DNA of 64,000 nt, taken from Megascapheus bottae (taxonomy: Eukaryota > Chordata > Mammalia > Rodentia > Geomyidae). Of this stretch, positions 44,261-56,953 are shown piece after piece. The number at the start of each line of letters is the position of its first letter. Position 1 is the first letter of the stretch. Below the pieces are notes generated by a model that worked only from the letters and a program-made list of their open reading frames with translations, ran no database searches and was not told where the DNA came from. The position numbers were made by a program, and so were the translations under genes. Location of the stretch: the NCBI GenBank assembly GCA_024803745.1, contig JANJXV010000013.1:11888501-11952500 (forward strand), given 5' to 3'.

Positions 44261-44964
44261 CCGGCCCTGCCCTTTCTAGTGCTTGAGAGCTCTGTGTTCA
44301 CTTTGTTGCTTATAGATAGGCAGTTAACAACAAGATATTATATATGTAAGCGATGCTGGAGGCAAATACTCTTTAAAAAAAAAAAAAGCCTTTCTAAAGA
44401 ATTCCAGCTAGTGAATTACCTTGAGTCACAGACTGAAGAATGTTCTGACAGTGTCTACTTATTGCTTGCAAGCAAAGCATTTCTTTCTGTGAAAGCTGTG
44501 GGACAGGGGCTTGACCCCCTGTAACCAATGGGAAGGAGGTGTCGTGACTTGGAAGATGGAGAAAAGGTTGACGCCCCGGCCCCCACTCCACTTCCTGGGC
44601 TGCCTTTCTGCTCTCCTGAAAGAGGAGCCTGAAGTGAGTTAAGTTTCAGACAAGTGAAATCCTAAATGAATGCTATCCACCACCACCCCCCAGACCTCAC
44701 AGAACCCTGCTCTTGCTGGGCTACCAGGCTTGTTTCCAGTGGATTCTTCAAGTCTTGAAATCCATGTACAAATGGAGGGAAAATAAGAATAGGATCAGGT
44801 TCTAGCCAACCATTGGCTCAAACATCTCAACTCACCTGGCCAATTATCTCAACCCCAAATCAACTAACTGGATAGCTATGATTGATGATTATCTTTTTAA
44901 ATTAGCTGTATAAGTAGAGACATTCCCACACAGGAATCTTTCTGCTTAAGAAACATACTTGGAA

Positions 44965-45180
44965 CCAGGCGTCAGCCGGTGGCTTATGCCTGTAATTCTA
45001 GCTACTCAGAAGGCTGAGATCTGATGATCACTGCTGAAGCTATCCCTGACAGGAAAGTCTGTAGCATTCATCTCCCATTAACCATCAAAGAGCCCAAAAT
45101 GAAGCTGTGGCAAAGTAGTAGAATGACAGCCTTGAGCACAAAGCTCAGGGATAAGATGAAATTTTATTCCCGATACCCAG
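44965..45180 (+). mobile_element. SINE-A
   Basis: GCCGGTGGCTTATGCCTGTA to AGCTCAGGGATAAGATG. Confidence 0.83.
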
Positions 45181-45399
45181 AGCGTAGGATCACTATCCAT
45201 TTAGTGCTTTTGATTTTGAACAGTACAATTAAGCTGAAATCTGTCCCTGTCCTCACGTAAGCAATAACTTTTCCCCTGGCATTGTACGTGATGATCTCAA
45301 CAAATGGCCTCAGACATCTTACCAGAGAATTTCAGATGCAGAGAGAAATCAATTCCTGCTACTGCTACGGGCTTAAGCTGCTGGAGGGAATCTGTACAC

Positions 45400-45815
45400 T
45401 TGCAAATCTGACCATGTCACCCTTGCTTCAAACCATCTGGCTCCTCCCGGCCTGCAGAAGCTTGTTCTCAGTCTGCCATGCTGCTTCTCACCTTCATGCC
45501 TTCCCCACGCTCTCCTGCCTGCCCAGAATGCCCTTCTCCTGCCTCTCACCCAGCTAACTCATCCTTCAAGACTCCGCTCAGGAGACCGCTCCTCGAAGCC
45601 TTTCCCGCTTCTCCCAGGCTGGTAAGATGTCTCCCCCTGTGTGTGTCTTCATCATGGGATTTACCATATGTCCTGTGTCTCCTTTGGTACTATTATGCTT
45701 GCTCAGGGCAAGGACCAGCTCCTCTGTCTAGATCTATAGCTCTGTGTCCTGGCTCAATGTCTTCTGAAGGGTCGATTGAATGGTGAGTGAATGAGCAAAT
45801 AATGAGCGAATGACC
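45400..45815 (+). mobile_element. L2 LINE fragment, long
   Basis: Follows the L2 3' end in order: CTGCCCAGAATGCCCTTCTC, ATCCTTCAAGACTCCGCTCA, GAAGCCTTTCCCGC, GGGCAAGGACCAGCTCC and a terminal GAATGGTGAGTGAATGAGC. Confidence 0.88.
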
Positions 45816-47044
45816 ATATTCATCATAAGTCTCTGCATTCATCATGGTGCCTCCACAAGGTTTTATGCTGACTAATAACTGCCCCTCCTTTCCTAGGAAT
45901 AGGGGGCTTGTGGCATATGTGTCACAGCACTGGCAGGGCCCAGTCAGCAGCTGATTTTACAATAGTAATAATAATACTAGGATCCATCATTCTCCAAATC
46001 TTCTGATTCCTAAGTTCAGGAAGAGTTGGACCAGCAAGATTGGCATATTGTCATGATCTGTTTATTTCTGGAATTTGGAGTAGAGAGGCCAAGAATTTGG
46101 TTATCAAGGAGTTTCTGTCTCGGTTTCCCTGACTTGTCGGGCTAATGGAGGAGTCCATGAATCCTTTGTGAACCGGAAAGAGGAACACCATATCAATAAC
46201 TCCCCTCCTGAAGAGCTGTGCTGACCAGTTCCTATTCTCTTACCTCCCTTCAGCCCAAGCCCTGCAGGTTAGAGCTATTCCCCCTCTGCCACACAAAAGC
46301 TTGAGAGTCAGGTCACCTAGACTCGCCTCTCATTGACGCTTCCTCCCCTAGCCCTACATCTGCTCCTCCTCCCTAGACCCTTCCTCTCAGTACACCCTAT
46401 AAATCATCCAGTACTGATTCCGATTTTGCAATTATACATTCATTTGAACAGATCCCCTCTGGACACAGGAAACCAATTTTAATGTATTGCTTGAAATCCC
46501 ATCCTTTGCTTTAAATTGGTTGGGGTGGGAGTTGGAGGAAGATGGAGGAGAAAGCAAAAAAGTATTTACAAATTCCCAGGAGCCAGGGTTAGATCAGAAC
46601 TAAGCCATTTCTGTCTGTAGCCTTAGTCCAGTGCTTTATTTTTATTTTTTTAAGTCATTAGCAGATTCTGGCAGCCCCTTGAGACATGCAGTCTTATCCT
46701 TGACTTTGCCTTTCTGGTGTTAACAGAACCAAAGAGGCTTTTTAACAATCTTTCTTAGGCAACTGGGAATTTATTTAGTCTTTCTTAGCAGGTCAAATTT
46801 ACAAAAGGTATTTACTAAATTTAGCCCTACATAAAACATGGCCTTCAGTTCTCATGATGGATCAGCATGAGGTTATAAATTATAAATGTATAATTTATAT
46901 AAACTATATGTATTTGTACATACATAAATTAAAGGACAGAAAACAGAGCCCCTTACCCCCAGTCATCTAACACAACCCTTGCCTTGAACTTTGGAAGGAC
47001 AAATTCAAATTGTCTCAGTTTGTTCATTCCCTTATAAACATTTA
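45816..47044. other. SINE-free stretch, nothing recognised
   Basis: Unique AT-moderate sequence. 46400-46520 looks non-repetitive, but I cannot judge conservation. Confidence 0.5.
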
Positions 47045-47215
47045 TTTGGCCTTTACTTATTTGGACTCATTTCATCCTCATAGTAAGGATAGAATCTGTA
47101 GGCATAGCTCCCTTTGCAGATAAAGAAATAAAACACAGTGAGTACATAATAAAGTCACACAACTTACAAGTGATGAGACAGAATTAGAAGCTACTGGATA
47201 ACTCTGAAACTCATC
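47045..47215 (-). mobile_element. MIR-like relic
   Basis: TTCATCCTCATAGTAAGGAT then GCAGATAAAGAAATAAAACA and GTCACACAACTTACAAGTG, in MIR order. Confidence 0.6.
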
Positions 47216-47293
47216 CTTTGTCCTGTTCTGGGCCATGGCTGGAATTCCATCCTGTTCCTCCAGAAACAACAATCTCCTTCTACAGAGTATGAG

Positions 47294-47430
47294 TTACGGG
47301 GTGTGTTGGTACATGCCTATAAACTCAGCACCTCAGGAAGTTCAAGGGCAGCCTGGGCTATAAAATGAGTTTGAGTCCAGCCTAGGTGACGTAGAAAGAC
47401 CTTGTCCTCCCCCTCCAAAAAAAAAAAATC
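47294..47430 (+). mobile_element. B1-like SINE
   Basis: GGTGTGTTGGTACATGCCTA to GTGACGTAGAAAGACCTTGT and A tail; a plain 7SL-type monomer without the R part. Confidence 0.8.
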
Positions 47431-49544
47431 ATCACACAGGACATGTTGTCGAGGCATGGTTCATCACCCCATCTCCATCTAGAAGCAAGCCTTGTGGTGG
47501 CAACATCCCCCTAGCCCTGGTCCCCACTGCTGTTCCGCGGTGATGAGCCACAGTGGTGACTCTCACCCTGGGCTGGAGGACCGACTGCAGCCTCACAGGT
47601 AGGGCTGGCCAGTGCGGATGGAGCTGGGCACTTGGTTGGGGAAGTTGCTATTTGCTGGGACTATCTTCTCTGCCAGGGTCTGTTGAATAGTAGAGGTAAA
47701 TCCGGGGCTTTGTGTGATAGATTCAGGATGAGCTAAGGGGAAGGACTAGCCACACACACAGCCTTGGTGGGGGGTGGGGGGGTTCTGACCCAGAAGGCCA
47801 TACCTCTCGGGGTCATCAGCTGGGAGCTCTGAGCTGAGCTCTGCTGAACCCATGGATGCCTGTGTTTATAAAGAACGGGCTCCTCTAGGAAGGTCCTGAC
47901 ATGGCTACACACTGTCCAGGGGACCTTGAGTAACTTACACCCCCTCTCTGAACTGGTCTCCACCTCTGCAGGGCTGATCCATTGTGAGAATGGGAGGCCA
48001 TGTTGTTTGTAGGGCTAAGGCAGTTAAGAATAGTAACGTGTCTCCTATGAGTGGGGTGGTTAGGACTCCATCTTGTGTGACTTCTTTTTCACATGTTCCG
48101 TTTAGAATGTTTTGCCTTCTACTATGTGCAAACCTGTCTATGCTATAGTTTTCTAGTTCTCTACTGTGTTCAATGGCCTGGCCCTCAGCAATGATTTATG
48201 GTGTGTTTTGTGGAAGAGAAGAAAGAGGAAACAAAGGGAAAGAGGGGAAGGGCAAAAAGGAGGGGAAGGAGAGAAGCAGATAAAGAGTCCAGTCTAGAAG
48301 CATCTGGAAAGCAATTGGTAGCTGATCCAAGGGAATCAGCAGCTACAAAGGTGGGGTCATGGTAGTTTCACAAAGGAAGCTGCTCAAGAAAGAGCTGACT
48401 CTTAGCTCTTAGTTCTGTAGCCGTTGCCTTCCCGGTAATCAACAACCAACACCAGGCTAGATTCTGTGACACAAAGATGAACAAATCACACCTCCATAGT
48501 CTAGCAGGAAAGACAGATAATTACCAAACAACATGGTAATTACTGAAACCGAGGCGCCATAGATCTTTCTTGAGAATAATGAGCCTTCTTAAAGATGATT
48601 TCGCTGGCAATCTCCCTCAGGTAGCATATTTCCCGCCTCTGGGTGAGGACTTTGTTTGTGTCTGAGAAATATAGGCCCACTGAGACAGACAGACAGGACA
48701 AAGCTGTAATAGCCTGTCTGCTACCCACGCCTTGGTAGGAACCTAGTGGAACCTTGGGCTTTTTGAGTCAGATACCCCTTTTCTCCTCCCACAGGGGTGT
48801 TAGTAAACCAGGATGTTGGCCCTAGTCTGGCTGTAGGATATCCCTTTGGCTACTCTGATCTAATCACTAAGCCCCTCTCAGGGGCTACTGTTTACTAAAC
48901 CTGACCTGTCAGTAAACCTATCCCAGGGGTCACTCTGTGCTCATTCTCATTCGTGAATCCTTCTTTTATAGATAAGAAATAGAAGCTTGGAGACTGGCAT
49001 GCTCTGCACTATCCCACGATTGGGAAGGAGTTAGCTCAGCATTTGAATTCAAGTTAGTCAGGCACTACATCCTTCAGGAGGCTACTCTTTGTATTCTGTG
49101 AGACATTGTGTGTTAAGGCATCTTGCAGTGAGCCTGGCATATCATTATTGCTGAAATAATAAGGGTTTCTTTCTTATTCTGGGCTTTTGAATCCTGCAAA
49201 AAGCCAGAAATTCAAGGACAGAGTCCTAAGAAGCAGAGAGAGTATTGCCCCAACTCTGGGCTGTTTTCCAGTGGTACAATGGGGACAATCAAGGAAGACA
49301 TAGGAACATGGTGAGCAGAAACTGGTACAGGTCCATGAAGAGAAGCCCTTTCCCCTCTAGGCCAGGCAGGGCTCCATAGTTCTGCTTCCAGACCCTGTGA
49401 AGAACAGATCCAGTGCTGTTATGTGAGCTTGGGAGGCACAGACATCTCCATGGAAATGAGACATGGCAGAAAATGAAGTGTCTCAGACTTAGAATGTTTC
49501 GTGTAATCTTTTGAGGATGTTGGGAGTTTTGGTTTTGTGTGTGT
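47431..49544. other. SINE-free stretch, nothing recognised
   Basis: About 2.1 kb of unique sequence, with a GA-rich patch at 48215-48290. Confidence 0.5.
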
Positions 49545-49905
49545 GCTGGTCAAGGAGCTTAAAACTCTAGGCTTGGGCAATATCTCTGAGATTTTTTTGC
49601 GAAAGGCTACTGCTCTACCACTTGAGCCACAGCTCTATTTTTGGCTTTTTTTTTTAACTTCTGGCTTTTTTGTTTTTGTTTTTGGTCTGTCACAGGGCTT
49701 GAACGCTGCTCTTGGGTGCTGTCCCTGAGCTGTTCCACTCAAGGCTAGCACTCTACCACAATACCAGTCCCCATTTTGGGGTGGTTAATTGGAGATAAGA
49801 ATCTCCTAGACTTTCATGCCCAGGCCTGGCTTTGAACTGTGATCCTCAGACGTCAGCCTCCTGAGTAGCTAGGATTACAGGCGTGAGCCACCAGCCCCTG
49901 GTTTG
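49545..49905 (-). mobile_element. Two overlapping SINE-A units
   Basis: One R part (CTCTACCACTTGAGCCACAG, 49612) lies next to a full copy (CAGGGCTTGAACGCTGCTCT to GGCGTGAGCCACCAGCCCCT). Confidence 0.83.
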
Positions 49906-51584
49906 CTTTCTGGAAGATTCTGATCTCAGTGTGAAGATAGATGTGATGATAGATGAACAGGGGACATCAGACAGGAAGCTGTGACTGTGATCTGCAGAGA
50001 GGATGGCACAGTGGGTGGCAGGGGATAGGAGGGAGGGACAGAAGTAGGAATCTTCCAGAGAGAAACATTAGGCACTGAGATTGATGGGAACCGATGGTGG
50101 GGGTGACGTTTCACAGAGAGAAGAGATGCAGGACTCTGGGTTTCTGTCTGCAGACATGGCATAAAGGTAGAGCCAGGTTTGGGCAACAGTAATCAAATCT
50201 TTCTGCTTGGCCCTCTGTTCTAGATACTGTATTCTTTGTTCCAGATACAGTGCTAGGGTGGTAGAGCTCTAGGCAAGTTGCACGGCCTCTGTCCTCAGTG
50301 AGGTAGTGGTGGTACAGGAGACAGATGAACAGTTGATTCATTAGGCTTGTGAATATGGCTGTAATCTAGAGGCAGGTGGGAAGGGAAATATCAGGGTCCA
50401 GCCCAGCCTTCAAGGTCATGTGGGCTGGACAGGGAAGAGTGGACAGAGGAGGGTGACTCAGGAAGCAAGACCAGCAGACACAAAGCAGCATTCAAGGTTG
50501 TAAGCAGCAGGAGGGCATTGGGCACAGGAGGAAAGGTGGCAGAAGGCCCACCTTCCTCCAGAGGAGACAAACCATTGTCATTTATTACAGGGATGGATGG
50601 ATTTGTGGCACACACCCATCTGTGTACTTTACCGAGAGGTAGCACTCTCATCCTCTGACCCATTTTACAGACAAGGAAACTGGGGTCTGTGTGGTTGAGC
50701 AATTGCCTGAAAAGAAGCAGTACAGAGGCCAGGATAAGCCCAGCTGTTCTTTCCTGATTCTAAGAGGTTGGCACTGTCGGCTCTCTGGACTGGAGGTAGA
50801 GGGCTATCTTGAGGAGAGCCACAGCTGGCCCAGGCCCCAGGTCTAGTTGTACAGGTTGTTCATACCCAAGGACAGCTGCTCTGTAGTGGTGATAGATCAA
50901 CCCACTTCCCACAGCCTCAGGCTCAGCTTCCACCAAAGGGGCTTTGTCTCACTTGCACAGCGCTGTGAGCACTGGCAAGGAGATGGCGGCCATTAGAGAC
51001 CATGGAGCCAGCTGGTGGCTCATAGGTGGTCATAAAAGTCTCCCTAGTGTTTATATAATTTGCTATCTTCAAGTTATAAATGTCATTTAACAGATAGATG
51101 ACTTACCTAGAACTGCCTAGGGAGAAGCCCTGGGCAAGCTGCCTCTGATCAGCCGGGGTGGAGCCTACCACCTTCTTCCTAAATGAGTCATGCAGACAGG
51201 CTGGGGCAAAGTACTACCAAGAGTGCCAGCCATTTGTAAGTGTTGGCACTCACCAGAATTTTGATGGCACGATGAAGCAGAATTTTAATTTTGCCTTTCC
51301 CGGCATGAATAAAATTTTGATTTTTGCCATTTGGGCTATTCATCTAAAAGTATTGTTTACCTTTGAATGGACCAACAAGGTGACTTGGTGTGTGGAAAAT
51401 GCTTTTATCTCCAGATTTTACTTATAAGAGACAAAGATGTCATTTGAATCATAAATGATATATCCTAGAAGGATTTTATTTTTTTTCTAGCAAGATAAAC
51501 ATGGCTTATAATAAGGAAATATTTATATCAAACACACATTTGCCATGACATGTGCTGTTCTTAAAGATTTTAACGAGTTATTGA
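49906..51584. other. SINE-free stretch with a MIR relic
   Basis: CCATTTTACAGACAAGGAAA (50660) marks a MIR-like relic at about 50605-50715. The remainder, including 51200-51430, is unassigned. Confidence 0.55.
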
Positions 51585-51934
51585 GCCAGCACTGATGGTT
51601 CATGCCTGTAGTCCTAGATACTCAGAAATCTTAGATCGAAATGATTATGGTTCAAAGCCAGCGTGCACAGAAAAGTCTACCAGAGACACCAGCAAAAATT
51701 GCCAGACTGGAAAGCTATGTGTCAGTGCTGCGGCTAACTTCCTAGCTACTCAGAAGGCTGAGATTTGAGGATTGAGATTCAAAGCCAGCCCAGGAGACAA
51801 ATCCTTGACTTTTATCTCCAATTAACCAGCAAAAAGCCAGGGTGGAGGTCTGACTCAAGCGGTAGAACACCAGCCTAGCAAGCACAAGGACCTGAGCCCA
51901 AACCTCAGTAACACACACACACACACACACACAT
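51585..51934 (+). mobile_element. Two tandem SINE-A copies with (CA)n tail
   Basis: First copy 51585-51718 (truncated), second 51719-51908, then a CA run at 51909-51933. Confidence 0.83.
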
Positions 51935-52129
51935 TCTATGAACACCAAAACAAATGTCTACTGATCAGCAAGTCCTTGAGCAAGCTCTACAGTGTTGCCT
52001 GGGACTAAATTTCCTAGGTAATGAGCAGATCCGTCCAGTTTTCCATGATCGGTCATAGAGACACGTACAGATCAATCCTTCTACATTCAATATAGGTGGA
52101 ATATTTAACATTACCCATGAAGAAATGCT

Positions 52130-52400
52130 AAGATTAATGTTTTTGGCTATGCTGAGATTTGGACTCAGAACCTCATGCTTGCTACATCACTTGACCTACA
52201 CTCAGCTTTTTTTTGTTTTTGCCAGTTATTTTTCAGGTAGAGTTTTTCCATTTTATCCAGGGCTGGCTTCAAATCACACTCTTCTTACCCATGGCCCCTG
52301 GATAGCTAGAGGAACAGATGCATGCCATCATATACCCAACTTATTTTTTGAGATGCAATCCAACTTTTTGCCTAGGCTAGCCTCAAGCCACACGTTTTAA
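52130..52400 (-). mobile_element. Old B1/ID-type SINE
   Basis: GATTTGGACTCAGAACCTCA, then GGGCTGGCTTCAAATCACAC and CTAGGCTAGCCTCAAGCCAC; diverged. Confidence 0.6.
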
Positions 52401-52414
52401 ATAGTTTTGATGCT

Positions 52415-52605
52415 TTGTAATTTCAGCACACATGAAACCTTGGGTTCAATTCATCAGTACCACATAAAAAGAAAAAGCCAGAAGTAGTCCTGTGGCTCAA
52501 GTGGTAGAATGGTAGTCTTGAGCAAAAGAAGATCAGGGACGGTGCCTAGGCCCTGAGAGTTCAAGCCTCAAGACTGGCAAAAAATAAAATAAAATGAAAT
52601 AAATT
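52415..52605 (+). mobile_element. SINE-B, 5'-truncated
   Basis: TTGGGTTCAATTCATCAGTA to CCTCAAGACTGGC and A-rich tail. Confidence 0.87.
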
Positions 52606-53487
52606 ATTTCCATAACATATTATATATTAGAATCACAGGCTTATGTCACCATGATAGTCTAATATGCCAAACTAGCTTAAATATTATACATATTTTTGAA
52701 CTAAATCACAGATTGGAGGGAATTGAGTTAACTCATCTTAATTCTGAACTATCTCACGATTGCACATTTACACCAAAAAAAAAAAACAAACCTTGCTAGC
52801 CAAATAAATACCAGGTTATTTATCCATGAAAACTTTAAATGAACTCACAGTTGACTGAAAGTGTACAATGCAGAGAAATTTGGGTTGTGACATGGAAGCC
52901 AAAGGCCCAGCCATCCCCGGAAACAGTAGTGTGACCCCAGGCTGCAGAGCTGGCCGTGTTTATGATCTCTCTCTCTGCCAGCAGGGGGCGCCAGTAACTG
53001 GCTGATGAAGTGGTTCTGCAGCCTAAGTCCCTGAAATCAGGGTATTCCCCAGCTCACTGTCTTTCAGCCCTTCTGAGCCTTATAGAGCTATCAGGATGAC
53101 CCTGTCCTGGTGATCTCAGGGCCTGAGATGACATGTCTAATGTATTTCCTTCTTGATTCAATTCTGAATTTGATTTTCACCTTTCCTCTCTTGTTAAATA
53201 CCATGTCTGGATCCCACCTACTTCTCAGAACCTTGCCTTGCTCTCTTTCCAACTCTAAGATCTTATTTCTGACAGCTGGTCCTCTCTTGCCTAGATAGGG
53301 GTGCTCTTCATGATGCACAGGCTCGGGCCACCCTGCCCTCTCCACCTCTGTGATGCAGGGACTGTGACCACAGAGGAGGACAGGTCCTCATGCCACTGTG
53401 CACTCTGCTGATGCATCTGTCCTTGGGAAGCTCAAGATGCCAAATGCAACAAAAGGCTTCTACCTCAGGATTCTATAGCAGACTAAA
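52606..53487. other. SINE-free stretch with strong CTCF motif
   Basis: Unique sequence; contains the CTCF-like site at 52977-52993 and no recognised repeat. Confidence 0.55.
52977..52993 (+). promoter_or_regulatory. Strong CTCF-binding motif
   Basis: GCCAGCAGGGGGCGCCA matches the CTCF core CCASYAGRKGGC over its full length. It is intronic, 2.9 kb upstream of MAP6 exon 4, in plus orientation. Confidence 0.75.
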
Positions 53488-53501
53488 AATAATCCGAGTA
53501 G

Positions 53502-53733
53502 AGGCCAGTTGCTGGTGGCTCACGCCTGTAATCCTAGCTACTCAGTAAGCTGAAATCTGAAGATCATGGTTCAGAGTCAGCCCAGGTAGGAAAGTTCATG
53601 AGACTCTTATCTTCAATTAACCACCAAAAAGAAACTGGAAGTGGAGCTGCAGTTCAAGTGGTAGAGCATTAGCCTTAAGCAAAATAAAGTTCAGAGATAA
53701 TACCCAGGCCCTGGCACCAAAGGGGAAAAAAGT
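53502..53733 (+). mobile_element. SINE-A with target-site duplication
   Basis: Flanked by AATAATCCGAGTAG (53488-53501) and AATAATCCAAGTAG (53734-53747), one mismatch. Confidence 0.93.
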
Positions 53734-53874
53734 AATAATCCAAGTAGGTATAATTTTACTTCTAAGTAAATAAAAGTATTATTTCAATACCACTTATTCC
53801 TACCAATGCCTATTTATTCATACATGTTCTATATGCCTTCCGTCTAGTTCTGTAATCATAAATTTCTTTTTTAC

Positions 53875-54190
53875 AGTCCTGGAATTTGAACTCAGGGCAG
53901 ATGCTCTACCATTTGAATTGCACACCCCAGCCCTTTTTTTGCCTTAGTTATTTTTTCAGATTAGGCTTCATGTTTTTGCCCAAGGTGATCAAACTACCTT
54001 TGTCTCTTGTCAGCTTCTAGCACATACATGTACTGTGCCACCACATGCAGCCTTCTGGTTGAGAGGCAGTCTTATGAAACAGATTGTTGCCCTGGATGGC
54101 CTGAGACCATGAGATTCCCAACATCGAATACCCTAGAAACTAGGATCAGAGGCAGGATCAGAGGCATGAGTCACTGTACTTGGCTCTGGT
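53875..54190 (-). mobile_element. Old B1/ID-type SINE
   Basis: CCTGGAATTTGAACTCAGGG to GGCATGAGTCACTGTACTTG; diverged. Confidence 0.6.
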
Positions 54191-54329
54191 CATTCTAAAT
54201 CTCTAAGTAACTATCATCATATCTGATTAGTAGATGACAAGCTTGAGTTCCAGAGAAGTTAAACCACAATGAGTTTAGAAAGTGTCCACAGGTAGAATTT
54301 TCAGTGGAACAGCTTTAGGAAGCAGGAAA

Positions 54330-54410
54330 GGGCTGAGAGCATGGCTAGGTGATAGACTTACCAAGGCATGTCTTAAGGCCCTAGGTTCCATTCCTAGCAC
54401 TGCCAAAAAG
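54330..54410 (+). mobile_element. ID-like monomer
   Basis: GGGCTGAGAGCATGGCTAGG to CTAGGTTCCATTCCTAGCAC with A-rich tail. 54411-55128 shows nothing else. Confidence 0.7.
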
Positions 54411-55128
54411 AAAAAGAAGCAGCCTGAAAACACAAAGTCTGAAAGGGACTGTTAAAATGCTAAAGTAATTCCAACCTTACAGACTTGTATCAGGTAGCAT
54501 CACCAACATGTGGGCTATGTGATTTTGTACTGAGTACCTACGGGGGTATCAGGTACTCTAGAGAAGCAGAAAGTTCTAGTCCCTCCCCAGCCCCATCTTT
54601 GGCTTTCTTCATCTGTCAATCAGGGGTAGTACAATCCTTCCCATGTGCTCCACTGGGCTACTTAATGAGCTGTGGAGAAAACTGAATTCAGAATGTGCCT
54701 AGGTGTGCAAGAGCTTGTGATGCTGGCTGAGCACTTCCACTCTCCTGTGTGACGACTCAGCCTGGCCTTGGAGGAAGGACGGTGCACGTTAGACCACACT
54801 GGCCCAGTCTGGACAGTGTTTGCACAGATTCTCTGCTCTTGGGGTGTTCCAGTAGCTAGTGTTGGTGGCTGTAGCAAGGCAGACCTGGAGGATTCTGGTG
54901 AGAGGCCTGGGCTCCTGATTGTAATAAATAAGCTCACAAGCCTTGGATCAAGTAAGGGGGAGGGTCTGAGGAGAAGTTGGAGAAACAGAAGTGGGGATGG
55001 AGAGTCGGGACCAGGGCCTGGATACCTGCTAGGGTGTTCCAGCCAGTTGCATACCAAAGGAGAGTAGTAGGGTGGCATAGGCAATATACTGTCTAGAGAG
55101 AATTTAAAAGACAATATTGAAAGTGGTC

Positions 55129-55160
<32 letters not shown>
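55129..55160. repeat. (GT)n microsatellite
   Basis: GT run plus GTATGTAT at the tail of the next SINE-A. Confidence 0.94.
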
Positions 55161-55376
55161 CCTGAACCCAGGATCTAGAGATTGTCCATTAGCATTTTTT
55201 TCTCAAGGTTGGCATTCTACCACTTGAACCACACCTCTGCCTTTGGATTTTTGCTAGTTAATTGGAAAAAAGAGTTTCATAGACTTTTCTGCCTTTACTG
55301 TCTTCAAACCATGATCCTTAGATCTGAGCCTCCTGAGTAAGTAAGATTACAAAGATGAGCCACTGTCACTTGGCTG
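55161..55376 (-). mobile_element. SINE-A
   Basis: CTACCACTTGAACCACACCT and GATGAGCCACTGTCACTTGG mark the two halves. 55377-55938 is the end of intron 3 with the exon 4 polypyrimidine tract. Confidence 0.83.
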
Positions 55377-55938
55377 GAATCTGTTCTTTATAATTTTGTG
55401 TTAATTGTTCTATACAATATTAGTAAGAAAATACTTTTCCTCTTGAAGGAGAGGAACAAGACCATTTCTACCACTCTGTCTTTCCACCACCACTCCCTTA
55501 GGAATGGGGACCAGGAGAGAAAGGAAGGCCCTGAAAACAAGGTTGGTCTGGAGAGTGGTTTGAGTGGATAGCTATGGTAGAACCCCAAGATGGATGCAGC
55601 CATGCTCAAGGAAGAGGTCCTGGCCTGGATGGAATATGGGCTGAATGGGCTCTGGTGCCAGGCTCACTGGGTAACGTCGAGTCTAGAGTCAATGCTATGT
55701 TGCCTGAGTGCCGCGTGCACATTATAATCAATTGGCAAACACATTGAATAGCAGAGTCCTGAGCCCACCTCGCCTCCGCCCCTGTTCTGTGCTCACCCAG
55801 GAATCAGATTCCTTCCTGACTCCAGCAGAGCCTCCCTGCCCCGGGTCTGCCAGGCCCCGGCTCTTCAGGACTCTGTGCTCTGCCCTATCCCTAGCCAGAG
55901 CTCTGCCCTCACTGTGACCACCTCTCTCTCCTTTGCAG

Positions 55939-56953
55939 GAGCCCTGTCCCACCTGCCAGTGATTCTCGTAAGAATCAAGGTCCTGTAGCCACAGAGCCAG
56001 ACAAGGATCAAGGCCCTGTGGTCCCAGGGCTTCTGAAAGGTCAAAGTCCTATGGTCCAAGAACCTCTGAAGGATCAAGGTGCTGTGATCTCCAGGCCTCC
56101 AGAGGACCAAGGTCCTGTGGTCCCTGGGTCTCCAATGGATCAAGGTGCTGTAGTCCCAGGGCGCCTAAAGGATCTAGGTCCCCTGGCCCCAGTGCCAGTC
56201 AAAGATCAAGATCACATGGGCCTTAAGCCTTTAAAGAACGAAGGTTCTGCCATCTCAGCACCAGCCAAGGACCAAGGGCCCTTAGTCTCAGAGCCTCTAA
56301 AGACTCAAATTCCTATGATCCCAGCAAGAATTAAGGATCCAGATTCTGTGGGACCAGCAACTCTGAAAGATCAAGGTCCTGTGGCTCCCGAGCCTGGAAA
56401 AAATCAAGGTCCTCCGGTCCCAGCACCTGGTAAGGATCAAGGTCCTATAAGCCCAGAGCGTCGGGAGGATCAGAGCATCCTGGTCATGGCACCTCTAAAG
56501 CATCAAGGTCCTGTGGTCTCTGAACCTATGAAGACTCAAGACTTGATAGTCCAGGAGCCAATCAAGAATCAAGATGTAGTGGCTTCTGAGCATCTGAAGG
56601 GATGTGATTCTGTGCTAAAGAATCAAAGTCCTGTGGTCTCTGAGTCTGTGAAGATCCAAGACCCTGTTGTCCCAGCACTAGTTAAGGATCAAAGTCCCAT
56701 GGTCCCAGAGTCTCCAAAGAAAAAAGCTCCTCTAATCTCTGAGCCTAGGAAGAACCAAGTTCCTATCATCCCAGTGCCTCTGAAGGACCCAGATCCTCTG
56801 GTATCAGCACCAGCAAAGGACCAAGGTCCTGTGGTCCCTGACCCTCTGAAGACTCCAGGTCCCAGGGCCCCTCAACTGCCCACTGTCTCACCTCCACCCC
56901 CTGTCATGATCCCCACTGTCCCCCATGCTGAATATATTGAGGGGTCCCCTTGA
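55939..56953 (+). CDS. MAP6: MAP6 terminal exon 4 (C-terminal 11-residue repeats)
   Basis: The acceptor is CTCTCTCCTTTGCAG, ending at 55938. The first G completes the split Glu codon from exon 3. Then 337 codons run to TGA at 56951-56953. The protein starts SPVPPASDSR, carries 28 degenerate repeats of the type KDQGPVVPEPL, and ends in a proline-rich tail (VSPPPPVMIP) finishing EYIEGSP. The 28-repeat C-terminus matches the neuronal N-STOP form, where this region is needed for full-length function and binds partners outside the microtubule-binding core; it is dispensable for cold-stable binding. With exons 1-3 the visible part of the long protein is 664 residues. No frameshift or premature stop is present. 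Confidence 0.95.
55970..56881 (+). repeat. MAP6: 28-unit 11-aa tandem repeat in MAP6 C-terminus
   Basis: The array is 304 residues: 27 units of 11 residues plus one short unit of 7 (KGCDSVL, 56597-56617). The consensus is K-[DN]-Q-G-P-V-V-P-E-P-L. The 33-bp units are much more diverged from each other than the Mc modules of exon 1, so this array is older or less homogenised. Confidence 0.93.

Noticed and set aside
55970..56881. CRISPR-like regular repeat
   Set aside because: The 33-bp periodicity is an in-frame coding repeat in a mammalian exon; there are no distinct spacers.
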